NCBI GenBank assembly: GCA_009693045.1
Contig: SHXZ01000005.1
Location: forward strand, 1-64,000
Direction: 5' to 3'
Length of the DNA stretch: 64,000 nucleotides
Source of the DNA: Dehalococcoidia bacterium
Lineage (GTDB): Bacteria; Chloroflexota; Dehalococcoidia; Lucifugimonadales; SHYT01
The stretch's first letter is position 1. Every line of letters begins with the position of its first letter. The translations under genes and the position numbers were made by a program. The notes beneath the pieces were generated by a model that was given only the letters and a program-made list of their open reading frames with translations, searched no databases and had not been told where the DNA came from. This document shows positions 1 through 9,141 of this stretch, piece after piece.

Positions 1-338
1 CGCTGGGCGGCAACCCGTTTCCGGACGCCACGCCGGAGTTCTTCGCGGACCTGGCGCGCGTTCTGAGCACGGGGCTGGGGCACAGTGTCGCTGTGGAGGC
101 GCCGTATCGCGGCTTGCACAAGGAAGACCTGATCGCCCGCTTTCGGGACATGCCTTTGGAGCTGACGTTGACGTGCATGGCCCCGCGTCGCGGTGTTCAC
201 TGCGGGGCGTGCAACAAGTGCTACGAGCGACAGCAGGCGTTCATCAAGGCCGGCGTTCCGGATGAGACTAGGTACGCATCTGGAACGGGACTAAAGGAAG
301 GCGTTTCAGATCTCCGTCATTCCGCTGGAACTCGCTGA
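1..338 (+). CDS. queC: 7-cyano-7-deazaguanine synthase, C-terminal part
   Basis: The gene enters from the left edge; reading from base 3 gives about 111 residues before a TGA. QueC converts 7-carboxy-7-deazaguanine to preQ0 with ATP and ammonia, in the cytoplasm, on the queuosine pathway. The zinc-binding end of the family is plain: a cysteine in TLTCMAP, then HCGACNKCYERQQAF and AGVPDETRYA. Families normally stop soon after that last motif; here about 20 extra residues run into what looks like intergenic DNA, so the tail is probably read-through of former spacer. folE, which makes the first pathway intermediate, lies 25 kb to the right. Confidence 0.9.
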   Translation, partial: LGGNPFPDATPEFFADLARVLSTGLGHSVAVEAPYRGLHKEDLIARFRDMPLELTLTCMAPRRGVHCGACNKCYERQQAFIKAGVPDETRYASGTGLKEGVSDLRHSAGTR

Positions 339-546
339 GAAAGAGCGACCGGAGGCGCGTTTGGTCTAAAGCGGCCCAGCACTTGACGACGAACGCCGGG
401 GGAGGTTGCTCGCTTCGTTCAGAATGACAAGAGGACGCACAGAGGGTGTGAAGCGGTACAGCCTGGTGCAATCCGCGGTACCTAGCGCAGCTCCAGCGCG
501 ACACGCCCCGTTGCGTGCTCTCCCAGTCCGCACCTCTGCCTTTCGG

Positions 547-723
547 AGGCGGCCAGTTCTCGTAGCGGATCAGGCAGAGGACGGCGAGCAGTTGGGGCTG
601 GGTGAACATGTGCTTGAAGAACCTGCTCTGGTAGGGGACCGCCTGAGCCTAGCACACTTCCAGGACCAGGCGGACAGAACGGGACCAAGCCCACTCCGGG
701 AATCGGAGCGCCTCTTTGTCGAT
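547..723 (-). pseudogene. Decayed transposase N-terminus
   Basis: The 339-825 gap has no intact gene. On the minus strand one frame reads IDKEALRFPEWAWSR, then a TAG, then YQSRFFKHMFTQPQLLAVL and CLIRYENW. The FKHMFTQPQLLA pattern resembles the N-terminal region of DDE transposases before the catalytic core. The frame has an internal stop and no catalytic domain follows, so this is a dead fragment. The family cannot be named. The rest of the gap carries the phrase cgcttcgttcagaatgac, typical of the dispersed spacer repeats of this genome, and nothing else recognisable. Confidence 0.4.
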
Positions 724-825
724 GGGCGCTAGAAGGACCAGTGTGGCTTGAAACTGGTTTGAGAGGAGGTCAGCAGAGTCAGATGAGGTCTACCGACGAT
801 GGGTTGTCTTGCACACGGAGAGGGG

Positions 826-2295
826 TTAGGCCTGCAGGCTTTTGTGGAGAGCTAAGGGCGTGACCTGTTCACGCCGCGCCTTGCGGGACTCACAGATGAT
901 CGCTAGACCCGCGAGTACCACCGCGTTAATGACGAGCTCGCCGATGATGATGTCCACATTGCCACTGATAAAGAACTGTGTGACGAATGAAAGGACGAGA
1001 AGCTGGAGACCTGCGAACCACAGGCTGCCACGGGCAAACCTGAGCATAAGGCCCATAACCGCCGCGCCCAGCAAGAACGCCGCTAGGGGCAGGAATACGC
1101 CTGACGTCATGTAGAGGAAGCCGAATCCAGACCAGGCGCCGCTGTGGGCCGCCCAGGTCGGCAACCCCTGGTAGAGATACCCGAATGCCTTCCCAAGGGG
1201 AATGCTGTTGAGCGGCACAAGGGAATCGGGAACAAAAACGGTTATCGTAGACACGATGATGTTGATAGGGCTGAACAGCGCTTCGACCCCGGGCGCACTG
1301 TAGCTTATCGTGGCGATGAACGCGTCCAGGCCGGAGAAACTGTTCGAGACCAACGAGAACGCAGGACTAAATTGCGAAGTCCCGAAGAGTGGGACGCCCT
1401 GACTCACTAAGGAGAGCGGGGTGGCTCCGGTGTTGCGCACGAACTCGCGGAACATCGTCACCGTGTAAAGGTAGAGCGGCAAAACCAATGCTCCGACCAT
1501 CACCAGCAAGAGGGCGCTGCGCACTGGAATGTGCTGGTTTGGGTTTACCAGCGCGACGGCTGTCAACCAGACCCCCAGCGGGATGTAGAGCGCAGACCGG
1601 CCTCCAACGGAGAAGTGCGCGAGTGTTTGCAATACAAAGAAAGCCACGATCGCAAAACGTTCGGGCACCCCGAGGTCCTTCCACCATTTTACCGCCAGGT
1701 ACATGAGAACGAGGCTGCACATACCGACGGTGGACAGGATCAGGTGCCCAAGCAAGGCAGCCCGAGTGCCAGTCAAGGCCTGGCCAAATCCGACCCAAAG
1801 CACGAACAGAAACAGTGCTGCAACGAGCCCGACTGCCAGGAGCACGGCCCGGTACTCAAAGATCTGTATTGAGGCCCGCTCTGCGGGGTTCCGGGACTCT
1901 TGGAGACGAGGTTTCATCAATGCGTACGTGAGCTTCGTCCCAAGCCAGAACATGAACGTACCCGCGAGCAGGTAGCGCAACGCATGTTGTACTGAACTAT
2001 CGGCGAAGCTGACCACAAAAGGGTATTGGAACCGTCGGTCGTCCAACGTGATTGCCAAGAGTCGCCCTACGTAGGAGAGGAACAGAGCAATGCCCGCGAT
2101 CAGCAACACCGAGCGCTGGAGCCCTTCGCTTTTGTGGATGAGGAGAGCCCAAAGCAGGCTGAGCCCCGAGGCAAGGAGCAGGGTCTTCGCATTGAGAGGA
2201 AGGTCGGCCCCATAGAGACCGGTGACGAGCGCCTGGGCCGTAAAGACCACTGCGCAAGCCAGTAAGGCGAAAATTACCCAGGTAGCGAACCGCAC
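826..2295 (-). CDS. Wzy-like oligosaccharide repeat-unit polymerase
   Basis: The protein has 489 residues and about a dozen hydrophobic segments spread over its length, with a periplasmic-type hydrophilic stretch in the middle. VGGRSALYIPLGVWL near residue 235 resembles the short G-R-hydrophobic signature of O-antigen polymerases and ligases. Wzy proteins join lipid-linked repeat units at the outer face of the membrane and are poorly conserved, so size, topology and location carry the call. The start is GTG, preceded by AAGGAGG ten bases upstream. It is the last gene of the minus-strand glycan locus; a Wzx flippase, its usual partner, lies at 9142-10608. It could instead be an O-antigen ligase. 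Confidence 0.65.
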   Translation of the reverse strand: MRFATWVIFALLACAVVFTAQALVTGLYGADLPLNAKTLLLASGLSLLWALLIHKSEGLQRSVLLIAGIALFLSYVGRLLAITLDDRRFQYPFVVSFADSSVQHALRYLLAGTFMFWLGTKLTYALMKPRLQESRNPAERASIQIFEYRAVLLAVGLVAALFLFVLWVGFGQALTGTRAALLGHLILSTVGMCSLVLMYLAVKWWKDLGVPERFAIVAFFVLQTLAHFSVGGRSALYIPLGVWLTAVALVNPNQHIPVRSALLLVMVGALVLPLYLYTVTMFREFVRNTGATPLSLVSQGVPLFGTSQFSPAFSLVSNSFSGLDAFIATISYSAPGVEALFSPINIIVSTITVFVPDSLVPLNSIPLGKAFGYLYQGLPTWAAHSGAWSGFGFLYMTSGVFLPLAAFLLGAAVMGLMLRFARGSLWFAGLQLLVLSFVTQFFISGNVDIIIGELVINAVVLAGLAIICESRKARREQVTPLALHKSLQA

Positions 2296-2325
2296 TGTGC
2301 CTTTTCCTCCTTGTTGACCGGGCTC

Positions 2326-4293
2326 TTAGGCTGCCCGACCGAGCCCGGGGAGCGCAAGAAGCATCCGATGGGCGATGGCCATTGCTCCTGGGAAAGGCTT
2401 CTTTACCCGGACCCCATGAGCAGAGAGCACTATCGTGTCCCGTTCAAGGGTCCGCAACAGGGCGTAGCTGATAAGGACGTCGGGAGCGTCCAGCCGTAGG
2501 CTGGTGGCCTGCTGATAGTGCTGGAGCACAGCCGCCGCGGCCTTCGCAAGGGGCCCGCGGCCCCGAACCATATCGGCAAGGTTACGGACATTGCCCTGGG
2601 GAAGCATGAGCAGGTACGTCCCGATGTCTAGGAGCGGGTTCCCCGCAGGGCGCGAGTCGTCCCAGTCTATGACCCCCACATGTCCTTGTCGATCCACGAG
2701 GATGTTCCGAATCTGGAAATCACCGTGCTCGGCAGTTATCTGGAGCACCCCCTGTCGGACCAGAACCTCTACTGCTTTCAGTGCCTCTTCACTCATTCCG
2801 AGCATGATGGAGGTCTCTGGCTGTTCTGCCAGGAACGCTTCGATCCCAGCTGCTTCCCGTTGCCACACCTCCAACGTCAGCGGTCCCTGGGCGGTCCTGC
2901 GCTGGTACGCGCCGAGCCATTCCATCGCCTTCACCGCGTGTACGGGACTGGCCGGCTTGAGCGCACGCCCTTTGAGACCAGGCTCCGCGAGCACTACGAA
3001 GTCACCGACGAGCCGGGTCTCCACACCGGGCCGCAGCGGGAGCGTGGGCGCCTGCTGGCCCCTCGCCTTGAAGGGGGTCACCGCCTGCGTCACCCCGGCT
3101 CGGCCCAAGCCCAGGAAGGTGTTCTTGGGGCCTGAAATGCGCGTGGTCGTCGTCAGGACGGCGCCGCCGGGTCCCTCGGCCTGGATCATATCGCGCAAGA
3201 GGGGGCGAGGGCTCTCTTTGTATGCAAACAGGAGAAAGCACGGCCAGAATGTCTTCGCCAACGCGGTACGGCTCGGGCGCGGCAAGCTGCGGAGCAGGAG
3301 GCCGCCAGACCTGGCCAGCCGGTTGCGGCTGCTTGCCAACAGGTTGGCGCCAAGAAAGTGAAGGCTGTCGTCGTCAAAGCTCCCACTGTAGTGGGGGCTG
3401 TTGTACGTCGGCCAGACCCACCGTGACTCAATGGTGGAGAAGCCCACTTCGCGGAGGAGCCGTTGGTAGCCGCCTAGCGAGTAGGTGTAGGTCCGGTAAT
3501 CAGGCCACTCAACCTGCGAGCGCTCCCGTGTCCCAAGTCGCAGCCCTTTGGGACGGAAGCGCCGCACCGCGACATCGGCGAGCCGCCTGGGGAGCAGGTT
3601 GGCGAACGGCAGGCCGCTGTGGTCTATTGCACCAAGAAACGACAGGCCCGAAAAGCGGTTTTCAATTCCGACGTACAGGCAGCCGCCAGGCTTGAGCACG
3701 CGAAATGCCTCGCGCAGAAACGTCTCTTGGAGGCGGCCTACAGGTTGGGTAAAGTCGCTTAGGCCAATCCATTCCAGCACCCCGTTGCACACCACCAGGT
3801 CTGCGACGTTATCGGCAAACGGCAAGGACAAGAGCCCAGAGCGCACTGGGTGCAGATTATCTTTGCCTTCTTGCTCACGCCGGATTGTTTGGAACTCCAC
3901 GCGTGATGCAACGCTCTCAACGCTCCAGACATCCTTATACCATTCCGCCAGGGTAAACGCGATATTCCCCCAGCCACTTCCCAGGTCTATGCAGACGTCG
4001 TTGCCGGACGGGCGGAGGCAGTGAAAAACCCAGCCCGCCCTACTGTGGTCAAGGATATAGTAGGCCAAAAAGGGGTCTTTTGCTCCCATATCCAGGATGG
4101 GAGCATACCAGCCCTCACGGCGGGCGCGCTCCACGACGTCCCGCATCTGTTCGCGCGTGAGCTCTCCCCAGTCCAAGTCTTCTCGCCCGACAAAGTCGGG
4201 GAACCCTTGATCCGTGGGTATGAGCCGTCCGCATGAGGGGCATTTCAGGCCTTCGGCACTATGCTCCAGCGTCGCTCGACAACTTGGGCACAT
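2326..4293 (-). CDS. Zinc-ribbon, SAM methyltransferase and APH-like kinase fusion
   Basis: Three parts can be seen in 655 residues. Residues 1-25 carry two CPSC knuckles, a small zinc ribbon. Next is a class I SAM methyltransferase: motif I is CIDLGSGWGNIAFTLA and an acidic loop follows at WSVESVASRVEF, so residues about 85-290 bind SAM. The last third is an aminoglycoside/choline-kinase-like phosphotransferase with the catalytic loop HGDFQIRNILV and the metal-binding VIDWDDSRP. The start was set at the ATG directly before the first CPSC; a TTG 36 bases upstream is the alternative. It probably methylates and phosphorylates a sugar or lipid-linked glycan in the cytoplasm, as in phosphate- and methyl-capped O-chains. 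That role is inference from the domains and location. Confidence 0.8.
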   Translation of the reverse strand: MCPSCRATLEHSAEGLKCPSCGRLIPTDQGFPDFVGREDLDWGELTREQMRDVVERARREGWYAPILDMGAKDPFLAYYILDHSRAGWVFHCLRPSGNDVCIDLGSGWGNIAFTLAEWYKDVWSVESVASRVEFQTIRREQEGKDNLHPVRSGLLSLPFADNVADLVVCNGVLEWIGLSDFTQPVGRLQETFLREAFRVLKPGGCLYVGIENRFSGLSFLGAIDHSGLPFANLLPRRLADVAVRRFRPKGLRLGTRERSQVEWPDYRTYTYSLGGYQRLLREVGFSTIESRWVWPTYNSPHYSGSFDDDSLHFLGANLLASSRNRLARSGGLLLRSLPRPSRTALAKTFWPCFLLFAYKESPRPLLRDMIQAEGPGGAVLTTTTRISGPKNTFLGLGRAGVTQAVTPFKARGQQAPTLPLRPGVETRLVGDFVVLAEPGLKGRALKPASPVHAVKAMEWLGAYQRRTAQGPLTLEVWQREAAGIEAFLAEQPETSIMLGMSEEALKAVEVLVRQGVLQITAEHGDFQIRNILVDRQGHVGVIDWDDSRPAGNPLLDIGTYLLMLPQGNVRNLADMVRGRGPLAKAAAAVLQHYQQATSLRLDAPDVLISYALLRTLERDTIVLSAHGVRVKKPFPGAMAIAHRMLLALPGLGRAA

Positions 4294-4353
4294 GAGGGAC
4301 AAGGATGTTCTCCCAGGCAACCAAAGCAAGGCCGTGATGAGCCCTGCCCAGTG

Positions 4354-5349
4354 TTACTTTCTCCGCAATAGTACCCGTGCTACGGGCTTGACCACCTCAA
4401 AGCCTGGCGCCCTGCGGAGTTGAAGCTCCCATTCTTTAGGATCCAACGCCTTGCGCCATGCCGGAGCTCCATGAATGTCTAAGCCACAAGCCTTCACAAG
4501 TCCCTGGTCCTCGGCATCTATCCGGTTGCCCAGATGGTGCGTTACTCTCCTGGTGGTATTTAACACAAGAAACCCCAAATTCGCCATGTTCTTGGTCCAT
4601 TCTGGGTCTCTCCCCTTAGAATCAACCGCAATCCCATCGGGCCAGCCGGGAATCTTGTCAACGAGATCCCGGCGCAGCAGGCCTTGATATCCAGCGCAGC
4701 CGGTTACGGCCTGAACCCCGTCGCTCTCGAGAAGCAACAACTTGCTAAGTCTCTCTTTAACAACATCCCGTTGCAGATACTCGTCCAGGGTATACCCTGT
4801 GCTCTTCGCCCAAATTCGGATCTGCTCCAGTGACAGTTGGTACGGTTGACTGCGCAAGCCATATCGCGCGACAGCTTCTTGCGCGGAGCGATACCCCGTG
4901 CTATCAGGAAGCGGCTGGCCGCCGACGATGCCGACGTTGGGGAAATGTTCGTGCACTTGGAGCTCGTCGACGAGCCAGTTCGGAAAGAAAAGAATGTCAT
5001 CATCGGAATAGGCGATGTATTCACTTTGAACCGCACCAAACGCCAGGTTCAAGGCGCCGCCTCTCCCAAGGTTTTGTGCGTTGCTAATGAGATGCTGGAT
5101 GGCGCCCTGCGCGACGAGCTCTTCTAAGTAGGTTTTAACCTTTGGATGGCTCGCATTGTCAATTACCATCAGGTCTAGCGGCTCACCGGCGTTGGCGCGG
5201 AGCGAAGCCAAGCAGACCTTGAGGATGCGAAAACGTTCCAGATAGTAGCCTGCAAAATTCGGGATAAATACGCAGACGACAGCAGTAACGCGTGCGGGCT
5301 TATAAGAGACCGTTCGATCTTTCATGTACGAGGAAAATGTTCGCGGCAT
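4354..5349 (-). CDS. Family 2 glycosyltransferase
   Basis: The protein has 331 residues with a GT-A fold. The start of the nucleotide-binding domain is AVVCVFIPNFAG, followed by DLMVIDNAS, NAQNLGRGGALNLAF and the metal-binding YSDDDILFFP, equivalent to the DXD motif of GT2 enzymes. No membrane segment is seen, so it works at the inner face of the membrane on lipid-linked acceptors. The sugar cannot be predicted. The start ATG has a GGAG-type site about ten bases upstream. It is followed on the same strand by the methyltransferase-kinase fusion and preceded by the nucleotide-sugar dehydrogenase, after a 156-base spacer. Confidence 0.85.
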   Translation of the reverse strand: MPRTFSSYMKDRTVSYKPARVTAVVCVFIPNFAGYYLERFRILKVCLASLRANAGEPLDLMVIDNASHPKVKTYLEELVAQGAIQHLISNAQNLGRGGALNLAFGAVQSEYIAYSDDDILFFPNWLVDELQVHEHFPNVGIVGGQPLPDSTGYRSAQEAVARYGLRSQPYQLSLEQIRIWAKSTGYTLDEYLQRDVVKERLSKLLLLESDGVQAVTGCAGYQGLLRRDLVDKIPGWPDGIAVDSKGRDPEWTKNMANLGFLVLNTTRRVTHHLGNRIDAEDQGLVKACGLDIHGAPAWRKALDPKEWELQLRRAPGFEVVKPVARVLLRRK

Positions 5350-5505
5350 TTCGCCTAACTCCTCAAGCGGTCAATTCAACTGCCCACGAGTTCGGTACCC
5401 TGCCATCATCAGCATATCATGTGCTCTTGGATTGAGCCGCGTATCCACACGTGATCCATATCGGACCGGCGCGCCAGCGTGTTGTCCGACTCAGGACTCC
5501 AAAGG

Positions 5506-6912
5506 TTACCCCCGTCGCTCGCGTCGGTCGTTCTCACGGGGGGTTGTCGATTCCCCGGATTGGCCCACGCCTAGCCGGATAACCTTGCCGTCGTCTCCGG
5601 CATGGCATGCGTTGACTGTATCCACTACCAGGGCAGCGTGGCGCATCACGAGGTCATAGTCTACGTTGCGGTGCCGAACCAAGGCCACAACGCAGTCCTG
5701 CTGCGCCAAAATCTCATCAGTTAACGGCACTGATTCCAAGGTCTTGTGCTTCCGATAAAAAGCGCTTGGAGCGAGCTCAAAATGTGGAACAAATGGGTCG
5801 TGGTAACTCACCTGCGCCCCCTGGGCTAGCAGTATCGCCATCACCCGGTCGGAGGGTGAATTGCGCGCATCGCTGACGTTGGCCTTGAAGGCAACGCCGA
5901 GAAGCAGCACCTTGGCGCCCACGGTTGACTTTCCTTGTGCGCCAAGCGCCCTAACGACAAGCTCTACCACGTGCTGCGGCATTTTCTGATTGGTATCGGC
6001 AGCAAGCTCAATGAACTTGGTTTGGAAGTCGTATTCTCTTGCCTTCCATGCCAGATAGTATGGGTCTACCGGAATGCAGTGGCCGCCAACGCCAGGGCCG
6101 GGGTAGAAGGGTAGAAACCCGAAAGGCTTGGTGGATGCCGCTTCGATGACCTCCCAGATGTTCAGTCCCATGTGTTCGCAGAGCATCGCCATCTCGTTGA
6201 CCAAGGCGATGTTGACGCTCCGAAAGGTGTTCTCAAGGAGCTTGGTCATCTCGGCAGCGCCGGGTGATGAGACCACATGCACTTGCGGAGAGATCTTTCG
6301 GAGCATGGCCGCGGCAAGCTCTGCACAAACAGGAGTGATCCCGCCGACCACTTTAGGAATGCTGGACACTGTCCACTGGGTGTTGCCTGGGTCAATGCGC
6401 TCGGGAGAAAAAGCCAAATAGAAGTCCACTCCAGCCCGGAGGCCGCTTCCCTCCAGGATCGGTCTGACAAGCTCTTCGGTGGTGCCAGGATATGTCGTGC
6501 TCTCCAGCACGACAAGCTGACCAGGTTGCAGGTGCTTGGCCAGAGTCTGGCTGGCCAGTTCTATGTAGGCAAGCTGAGGGGTCTTATGCTCGTCAAACGG
6601 CGTAGGCACACAGATGAAAACCACGTCGCAGCTTTCCAGCGCGGTGAAGTTGGTGGTAGCCTCCAAGCGGGGAGCGCCGTTTGTCGGCCGCCTTAGAGCC
6701 GCGATCACCGCTGATGACACGTCTTCGATATAGGAACGGCCTTCCTGAATTGCGTTTATCCTCTTGCTGTCCACATCTATGGCCATCACTTTGAAACCAG
6801 CCTGAGCGATCGCGGCCGCGAGCGGCAGCCCGACGTACCCCACCCCTACGATACCCACGACCGCCCGAGCGGACGCGAGCTTGTCCAACAGGTCCTGCGT
6901 GCTCTGGCTCAA
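5506..6912 (-). CDS. UDP-N-acetylglucosamine 6-dehydrogenase-like (WbpA type)
   Basis: The protein oxidises C6 of a UDP-hexose or UDP-HexNAc to the uronate using two NAD. The N-terminal Rossmann motif is VGIVGVGYVGLPLA, the middle part has STTYPGTTEELV and FSPERIDPGN, and the active-site cysteine lies in GVGGHCIPVDPYYLAWKA. The wording STTYPGTTEE and YLAWKAREY fits the WbpA (UDP-GlcNAc) branch better than UDP-glucose dehydrogenase. Length, 468 residues, is about 30 more than usual because of a polar tail after the last helix. It starts at TTG with GGAGG eight bases upstream, and the start overlaps the stop of the preceding SDR gene by four bases, so the two are translationally coupled. Confidence 0.9.
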   Translation of the reverse strand: MSQSTQDLLDKLASARAVVGIVGVGYVGLPLAAAIAQAGFKVMAIDVDSKRINAIQEGRSYIEDVSSAVIAALRRPTNGAPRLEATTNFTALESCDVVFICVPTPFDEHKTPQLAYIELASQTLAKHLQPGQLVVLESTTYPGTTEELVRPILEGSGLRAGVDFYLAFSPERIDPGNTQWTVSSIPKVVGGITPVCAELAAAMLRKISPQVHVVSSPGAAEMTKLLENTFRSVNIALVNEMAMLCEHMGLNIWEVIEAASTKPFGFLPFYPGPGVGGHCIPVDPYYLAWKAREYDFQTKFIELAADTNQKMPQHVVELVVRALGAQGKSTVGAKVLLLGVAFKANVSDARNSPSDRVMAILLAQGAQVSYHDPFVPHFELAPSAFYRKHKTLESVPLTDEILAQQDCVVALVRHRNVDYDLVMRHAALVVDTVNACHAGDDGKVIRLGVGQSGESTTPRENDRRERRG

Positions 6913-7898
6913 CGTCCCGCCCTCCGCGCGCTTTCCACAACTCGCCTTACTGTCTCTTCAAGCGATATGCTTGGCTGCCACCCAATGGAGGCCTGAATCT
7001 TGCTGATGTCAGGTACCCTGTTCATCGTCTCCTCAAACCCTGTTCCGTAGGCCTCCCGATACGGCACAAAGACCACGCGTTCCGTCAAGTCATCCACCGG
7101 ACCCTTGTTGACTTCTTCCAAGACCATGCGCGCCAACTCCAAGATGGTGACCTGCCTGGTAGAGCCTATGTTGAACACCTGGCCCGCCGCTGCGTCACAA
7201 TCAGCCAGGCCGATTAGAGCGCGGACTACGTCTGCTACGTCGGTGAAGCACCGGGTCTGGCGGCCGTCTCCGTGAATCGTCAGCCGCTCACCCGCGATGG
7301 CCTGGCGGGCAAAGCGCGGCAACACCATTCCGTACTGTGCAGACTGGCGAGGCCCCACGGTATTGAAGAGACGAAAGACCACGGCAGGCACGCCCAGTTG
7401 CTGGTGGTACGCCAAGGCCAAGAACTCGTCCACAAGCTTGGACGCCGCATAGGACCAGCGACTGCGTGAGGATGGGCCGAACACAACGTCGTCATCTTCC
7501 CGGAACGGCAGCTGGGTGCTTTTCCCGTAGACTTCTGACGTGGATGCAAGCAGGACCTTGTTCTGAAAACGCTTGGCGGCCTGCAACACCGATGCCGTTC
7601 CGAACACGTTCGTTTCAATGGTGTGCAGCGGGTCACGCACCACCCGTTCGACGCCCAACGCCGCCGCCAGATGAAACACGATTGAGCCAGGCTGGAGGAC
7701 GCGTTCGAGCGCAGCTTGGTCGGCCACGTCGCCTTTGACGAAGTGAAAACGGGGGTGGGTCTGCAAAGAGGCAACATTTCGCATGGCGCCTGCAGAGAGG
7801 TCGTCGATCACGGTAACTTCATCGCCTCGTGTGAGAAGCGCCTCCACCAAATGGGAGCCGATAAATCCTGCCCCACCAGTCACAACAGCTTTAACCAA
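6909..7898 (-). CDS. NAD-dependent sugar epimerase/dehydratase (extended SDR)
   Basis: The protein has 329 residues. The NAD-binding motif VTGGAGFIGSHLVEALL opens the protein, HLAAALGVERVV and ASTSEVYGKS follow, and the catalytic pair is in WSYAASKLVDEF (YxxxK). FRLFNTVGPRQ and GDGRQTRCFTDVADVV are typical of the UDP-glucose 4-epimerase and UDP-glucuronate decarboxylase branch. Next to a dehydrogenase that makes a UDP-uronate, epimerisation or decarboxylation of that product is the most sensible job, but the two cannot be told apart from sequence alone. It starts at TTG after a GAGAGG site. The coupled overlap with the dehydrogenase suggests one small operon. Confidence 0.85.
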   Translation of the reverse strand: MVKAVVTGGAGFIGSHLVEALLTRGDEVTVIDDLSAGAMRNVASLQTHPRFHFVKGDVADQAALERVLQPGSIVFHLAAALGVERVVRDPLHTIETNVFGTASVLQAAKRFQNKVLLASTSEVYGKSTQLPFREDDDVVFGPSSRSRWSYAASKLVDEFLALAYHQQLGVPAVVFRLFNTVGPRQSAQYGMVLPRFARQAIAGERLTIHGDGRQTRCFTDVADVVRALIGLADCDAAAGQVFNIGSTRQVTILELARMVLEEVNKGPVDDLTERVVFVPYREAYGTGFEETMNRVPDISKIQASIGWQPSISLEETVRRVVESARRAGR

Positions 7899-7987
7899 GG
7901 GTCAGCCTCTCGTTTCCCGTCAATTTCGTGCGTGGTTTAGCGCTAAGTCACAGCCGCAAGTGTAATATGCAGACAGCATTCTATACC

Positions 7988-9025
7988 TCAAGCAGTGCTA
8001 AGTGCCCAAGCATTGGTAAACCATTTACTGTTGCATCTTTCAAGGCGCAAGGCTGGTTTTAGACAATACAAGTTCACGATGAAATTTTGCGCCTCGTAGT
8101 TTGGAAGCTCCTCCAGCCGGCGAATCCTTCTAAATGGCCCATTTTCGGCGTTCGGGTTGACCTCCGCTTTCGTCGTCTCGTTGGCGAAGATCTCATACCC
8201 AAACCCTGCCAGGAAATCGAGAAGGTCGCTGACAGTAAGACCATGCTGCTTATAAGCATAAGAGGCCTCGACTATCAGAGCCGGGGCTGATGGACCACTT
8301 AGGATTGCAGACATACCCTTGAGAACGAGAGGCTCTGGACCGTCAACGTCGATCTTAACTAGAGTGATGCGCCCTAGTTGATTTGTCCTTGCGTACTGAT
8401 CAAGCGTTGTAACCGTATGTGTAGCAACTTCCTGCTTCTCTGTGCGGAAATACCGCTTGAAATACTTTGCCTGCTCATTACCGATTTGGTCTGCGGTCTC
8501 CCCCCTGCTAAAGGTATCCTGTTGCTGAACCAGCCTGAATGAACCCCAAGCGCCGCGAGGCTTAACAAACTTCCAGTCTCCTGGAATATCACCAAGCGCT
8601 AAGGGAACAGGATATGTGTTTGATAGCCGGTTCCGCCTAATTGTCTGCTGCAGGGCGGATAAGTTCTTTTTATCCGGCTCAAAGCTGAGCACGCAACCTG
8701 TTGGGCCGACTACGATGGCAGCTAAGGCAGTTACCATCCCAATCTGGGCGCCAACGTCTACGAACGTATCACCCGGTCTTAGAAATTCGGCAATAAATCG
8801 TTCCGTGTTAATTTCGTGGTAACCCTGCACGGCCATTCGATTCCAGTAATAGTCTCCCAGGTTCCCCTTTATAGTGACGCCGCAGCGAAGCGCTATTGGC
8901 GCGTCGCGAAGGAAAACTCTTCGGACTAGCGCTGTCAACCTCGGCCATCCCCGGATTGGGGCACGAAGCTGCGTTGCCCACCAAATCCAGCTCCGCCATC
9001 CGTTAAGAACAACATATTTTGTCAT
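7988..9025 (-). CDS. FkbM-family methyltransferase
   Basis: The SAM-binding segment reads FVDVGAQIGMVTALAA, followed by VLSFEPDKKNLSALQQ and, later, LVKIDVDGPEPLVLKGM, the hallmark of the FkbM family, which O-methylates sugars or polyketides. The start was taken at the ATG of MTKYVVLNGW because CGGAGG lies seven bases before it; an ATG five codons upstream overlaps that site. Base composition is visibly lower in GC than the core genes and it sits alone between two spacers, so it may be a later addition to the locus. The likely substrate is a sugar of the surface polysaccharide. Confidence 0.85.
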   Translation of the reverse strand: MTKYVVLNGWRSWIWWATQLRAPIRGWPRLTALVRRVFLRDAPIALRCGVTIKGNLGDYYWNRMAVQGYHEINTERFIAEFLRPGDTFVDVGAQIGMVTALAAIVVGPTGCVLSFEPDKKNLSALQQTIRRNRLSNTYPVPLALGDIPGDWKFVKPRGAWGSFRLVQQQDTFSRGETADQIGNEQAKYFKRYFRTEKQEVATHTVTTLDQYARTNQLGRITLVKIDVDGPEPLVLKGMSAILSGPSAPALIVEASYAYKQHGLTVSDLLDFLAGFGYEIFANETTKAEVNPNAENGPFRRIRRLEELPNYEAQNFIVNLYCLKPALRLERCNSKWFTNAWALSTA

Positions 9026-9141
9026 GCTATGCCTCCGCATTTAGGTTCAGGGCTATGTGTCGGACAACTGCGAGGTACCTGATTGGTACCAGTAAGGCTC
9101 CTGTACCCCTTCCTCGTTCTTGGTGTTTGGCTTTCCTGGTG

